A program made the translations under genes and the position numbers. From Hydractinia symbiolongicarpus (lineage: Eukaryota > Cnidaria > Hydrozoa > Anthoathecata > Hydractiniidae): 64,000 nt of DNA. The number at the start of each line of letters is the position of its first letter. Position 1 is the first letter of the stretch. A model generated the notes under the pieces. It ran no database searches and had not been told where the DNA came from. It saw only the letters and a program-made list of their open reading frames with translations. The stretch lies in the NCBI RefSeq assembly GCF_029227915.1, contig NC_079882.1, positions 19,721,001-19,785,000 of the forward strand, written 5' to 3'. Of the stretch, positions 61,346-64,000 are shown piece by piece.

Positions 61346-63000
61346 CTCTTATTAAGAATTTATAGAAGGAAACTGTTATGAATTATAAGGCTCCACAAAT
61401 GAAGAAAAGTGAAAAAATTTTAAAAACTAATTTAATTTTAAATAAAAAAAGTATTTCTTCACATATGTTTTAAGTGGGCAAGACCATACTTAGTTTTTAT
61501 GCCATGAAACTAATTATTTTTCAGGTAAATGAGAAATATTCATTTTAGTCTCTAACTTTCTCGTCTGATATATTTATTGTAGAGGCTGTGCCACTTTCAG
61601 TTTTCTTATCCAAAGCGTCTTGTTGCTCTTTTTTTTGCTTTTAGCATGTATAGCTATACCAAGAAAAACCAACAAACTTTTGTTCTGTTGGTGTGTTTTA
61701 TTTAAAAGTTTATATATACCTTACTCTTGTACATTATGGTGGTGAAAGAGATTATATTATTTTTATTATAATGTCCATGGTCAAAGCCTTATTAAATACA
61801 CTCTGTTTACTTCCTTTTTTCAATACAGAAAATGAGCAAACAACTGCAAAGAGGTGTATTATCTGGCCCACCCAATACCAAGTTAGATGATGGATGGTCT
61901 GGAAAATACACTTTTTATAAGGTTGTGTAAATTTTGGTTAACTACCTAGCAGGGTTCTGAAGAAAAAAAAGATTAGGTATCTGGATAAATGGGGTAGCTA
62001 TATATGAAAAATACAAACGTCAAAAAATCACATAAGCTTTCCCTCTCATCTCTTGCATGGCAGATATGTTTATCCGTGGCCACTTGTATTAATGTATTAA
62101 ATGGCTCCGTAGCCTGTGCAACTTTTTCTCGTCGAGCTGACCATCGTTGATGATGTAGCCCATATTTTTTCCTTGTATCACAGGCTAAAAAGAGTTCAAA
62201 AAAAACATTTTATAAAACCTGGCAGGCATTTTTTGCAACGGCAGCGTAACTGAAGGATATATTATATGACATCATATCCCGTCAAAGTATTATATGCGTA
62301 GTAGAGCGCTGGGGACGAGGTTGCATGTTCATCAATTTTGTAGCAAAAAGGGGTCCTCAATAAAGAACTTCCGCACTTAAGTGGGGAGAGGGTTAGCGGA
62401 AATTGAGACAAAAGCGGACTGATTGAGGTTGTTTGGCCGTAAGCGGACATCATTTACAGAAATATTTTTGAACTACACAGACTCCATCTATAACAATAGT
62501 CGTATTGAGAAGAACAAAAAACAAACAAACAGAAGCTAATAACAACACACGGTTCTATTTGTTTATTTAACCCTTTTATTCCCTGCCATCGCGCGGGTGG
62601 TCTTGGTTGCCATTTTTAACAGGCTATATCTCTCAATCTAGTGAATTTTAAACACTTTAGATTGATTTTTCACAAAGTAATTATTGATGATACATTTTTT
62701 ATCGTATCTTTCAAACAAACCGCAACGCCGATAATTTTATTTATGATAGAATAAACATTCCAATGCAAGGACGCAAAAACTACAGTTAGTGTTGTTCTTT
62801 TAAGTCTCTATCAGGGACGGTGACACAATAAAAAAACGTGGAAGGACCGTAATTTAATGTGATCCATTATATTTGGTATGGTGAAAGAAAAAAGTGGTTC
62901 AATATTAAAGTGTTTCAATGTTGACAATATATTATGGTAGTTCCTATCTGACAACATGTTTGTGCAACACATATAAAAAAAAGAAGTGTCGACACCACCA
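61346..63000. other. Intergenic DNA between SINE and minisatellite
   Basis: No gene is seen. A GCGCTGGGGACGAGGTTGC half-site at 62306-62324 belongs to the CTCG-type inverted-repeat family. Frames at 61693-61890, 62262-62453 and 62918-63127 show no domain. Confidence 0.4.
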
Positions 63001-63017
63001 GCCTATCTTAAAGATCA

Positions 63018-63578
63018 AATTGAATCATACACATAATAGCACGCAGTTTCTTGCAAATCACATACGTAAGCTTTATGTTGCGAATCACATACATAGCATT
63101 TTATTTAAGTGCAAATCACACATATAGAACGCTCTTCCTTGCAAACCACACATATCAAATACTCTTTTTTTGCAAACCACACACATAGAACGCTCTATGT
63201 AGAAAAATAAAAACACAGCACTACATTTTTAGCAAGTCACACACACACACAGAACGCCCTTTCTTGCAGATCACACATATGGCCCGCTCTTTCTTGCAAA
63301 CCACATACACAGCACTTTCTTTTGTGAAAATCACAGATAGAACGTTCTTTCTTACAAATGTCACGCATAGCACGTTCTTTCTTGAAAAGCACGCATACAG
63401 TACTCTCTTTTATGCAATCACACACATAGAACGCTCTATGTAGCAAACCACACACAAAGCACTTTCTTTCTTGCAAAACACGCACACAACCCGTACGTTC
63501 GCGCAAATCACACACACATATGGAACGTTCGATGTTGTCACACACATTATAGCACGTTAATTCTTGCAAACATTCAAA
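63018..63578 (-). repeat. Minisatellite of about 18 units of 30 bp
   Basis: Units of about 29-34 bases follow the pattern CTTGCAAAYCACACACATAG then variants of AACGCTCTTT. By eye I count about 18 units, with best homogeneity in the middle. Because the unit is close to 30 bases, the minus strand stays open for 119 codons (63237-63596) and reads as a Cys-rich repeat (LQERAFCVC, CDLRERTGC). I regard this as a by-product of the repeat rather than a proven gene. Confidence 0.85.
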
Positions 63579-63647
63579 TGTTTTTATAAGATTCAAATGT
63601 TAAATGATACCTTTACCTTTGAAACCTTTGATAATCTTTCAGCTCAT

Positions 63648-63908
63648 CTACGCTTCGTCCTTGTCGAGGACGCCAACAACTTCTTCTGCTACAACATTTG
63701 ACCTGGAATAAAGGTCAGGGAAAGCAGGAGTATGTATTTTTAGCGGACTGTTTGTGTCATAAGTTCTAATATTTTGGTGACCTGGCAGTAAGGGTTTGTC
63801 AGAAGCATGGATTAAGAAGTTGTCAAGATGATTTTTGAAAACAAAAACTGGTACTCCAGAGAGGTCCCGTCCCGCAATATCTCGGAAGAGCGTTGACTTA
63901 AACTCCAA
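63648..63908 (-). CDS. Possible 3'-terminal exon of a gene entering from the right
   Basis: On the minus strand an open frame ends with TAG at 63648-63650 and encodes about 85 residues, including DIAGRDLSGVPVFVFKNHL, PLKIHTPAFPDLYSR and VVAEEVVGVLDKDEA. The composition is protein-like and the frame stays open a little further right without an ATG. The apparent start at 63908 is a TTG, so this would be an internal or terminal exon whose gene begins beyond the window. I do not recognise the family; it might also be a fragment of a mobile element. Confidence 0.35.
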   Translation of the reverse strand: MEFKSTLFRDIAGRDLSGVPVFVFKNHLDNFLIHASDKPLLPGHQNIRTYDTNSPLKIHTPAFPDLYSRSNVVAEEVVGVLDKDEA

Positions 63909-64000
63909 TACATTTTTAAGTTTGAAAGGATTTGTTGGTTAGTAATGTATACAATTTTTCTCTTAAAAATGTTGTTTTTTGACAATATTTTTAAGACATG

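Noticed and set aside
63018-63578. CRISPR array
   Set aside because: Units are contiguous and variable with no unique spacers, in a eukaryotic context; it is a minisatellite.

Overview
The window is AT-rich eukaryotic DNA: spliced genes with GT..AG introns, AATAAA signals, decayed retroelements, MITE-like inverted repeats and a tRNA-derived SINE. The gene content (multi-Tudor protein, germ cell-less, Drosophila-type nicotinamidase, TOLLIP, Bcl-2-like protein) is animal. The AT-rich background and compact genes would suit an early-branching animal such as a cnidarian. That placement is an inference; nothing in the window fixes the species.

Layout. (1) 1-2194: no intact gene; a dead LINE reverse-transcriptase fragment and a small cluster of CCTAATTAG motifs. 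(2) 2195-15435, plus strand: a seven-exon gene for a Tudor-domain protein of about 3005 residues with 14 Tudor cores, ending in a 5.5-kb exon that contains a recent in-frame duplication of two domains. (3) 15436-18952: 3' UTR and repeats, including a nested MITE. (4) 22997-18953, minus strand: nicotinamidase with an EF-hand-like N-terminal part, six exons. (5) 28630-24552, minus strand: germ cell-less (GMCL1) orthologue, nine exons, 472 residues. (6) 28631-34033: repeat-rich intergenic DNA with hairpins and a foldback element. (7) 34034-38803, plus strand: TOLLIP orthologue, six exons, 283 residues (Tom1-binding motif, C2, CUE). (8) 44063-42669, minus strand: an uninterrupted 464-residue protein I cannot identify. 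(9) 54905-51466, minus strand: a BCL2L13-like (Bcl-rambo) tail-anchored protein, four exons. (10) 54906-64000: mostly repeats, with an orphan 3' exon on the plus strand, a tRNA-derived SINE, an 18-unit minisatellite and a possible terminal exon at the right edge.

There is no operon-like organisation. Two themes recur. First, two classical germ-line genes (a Tudor protein and germ cell-less) lie within 27 kb of each other, with nicotinamidase between them. Second, TOLLIP and the BCL2L13-like protein both belong to families linked to selective autophagy or mitophagy. Exon boundaries were assigned by eye; reading phase closes correctly across every junction given for the five spliced genes.
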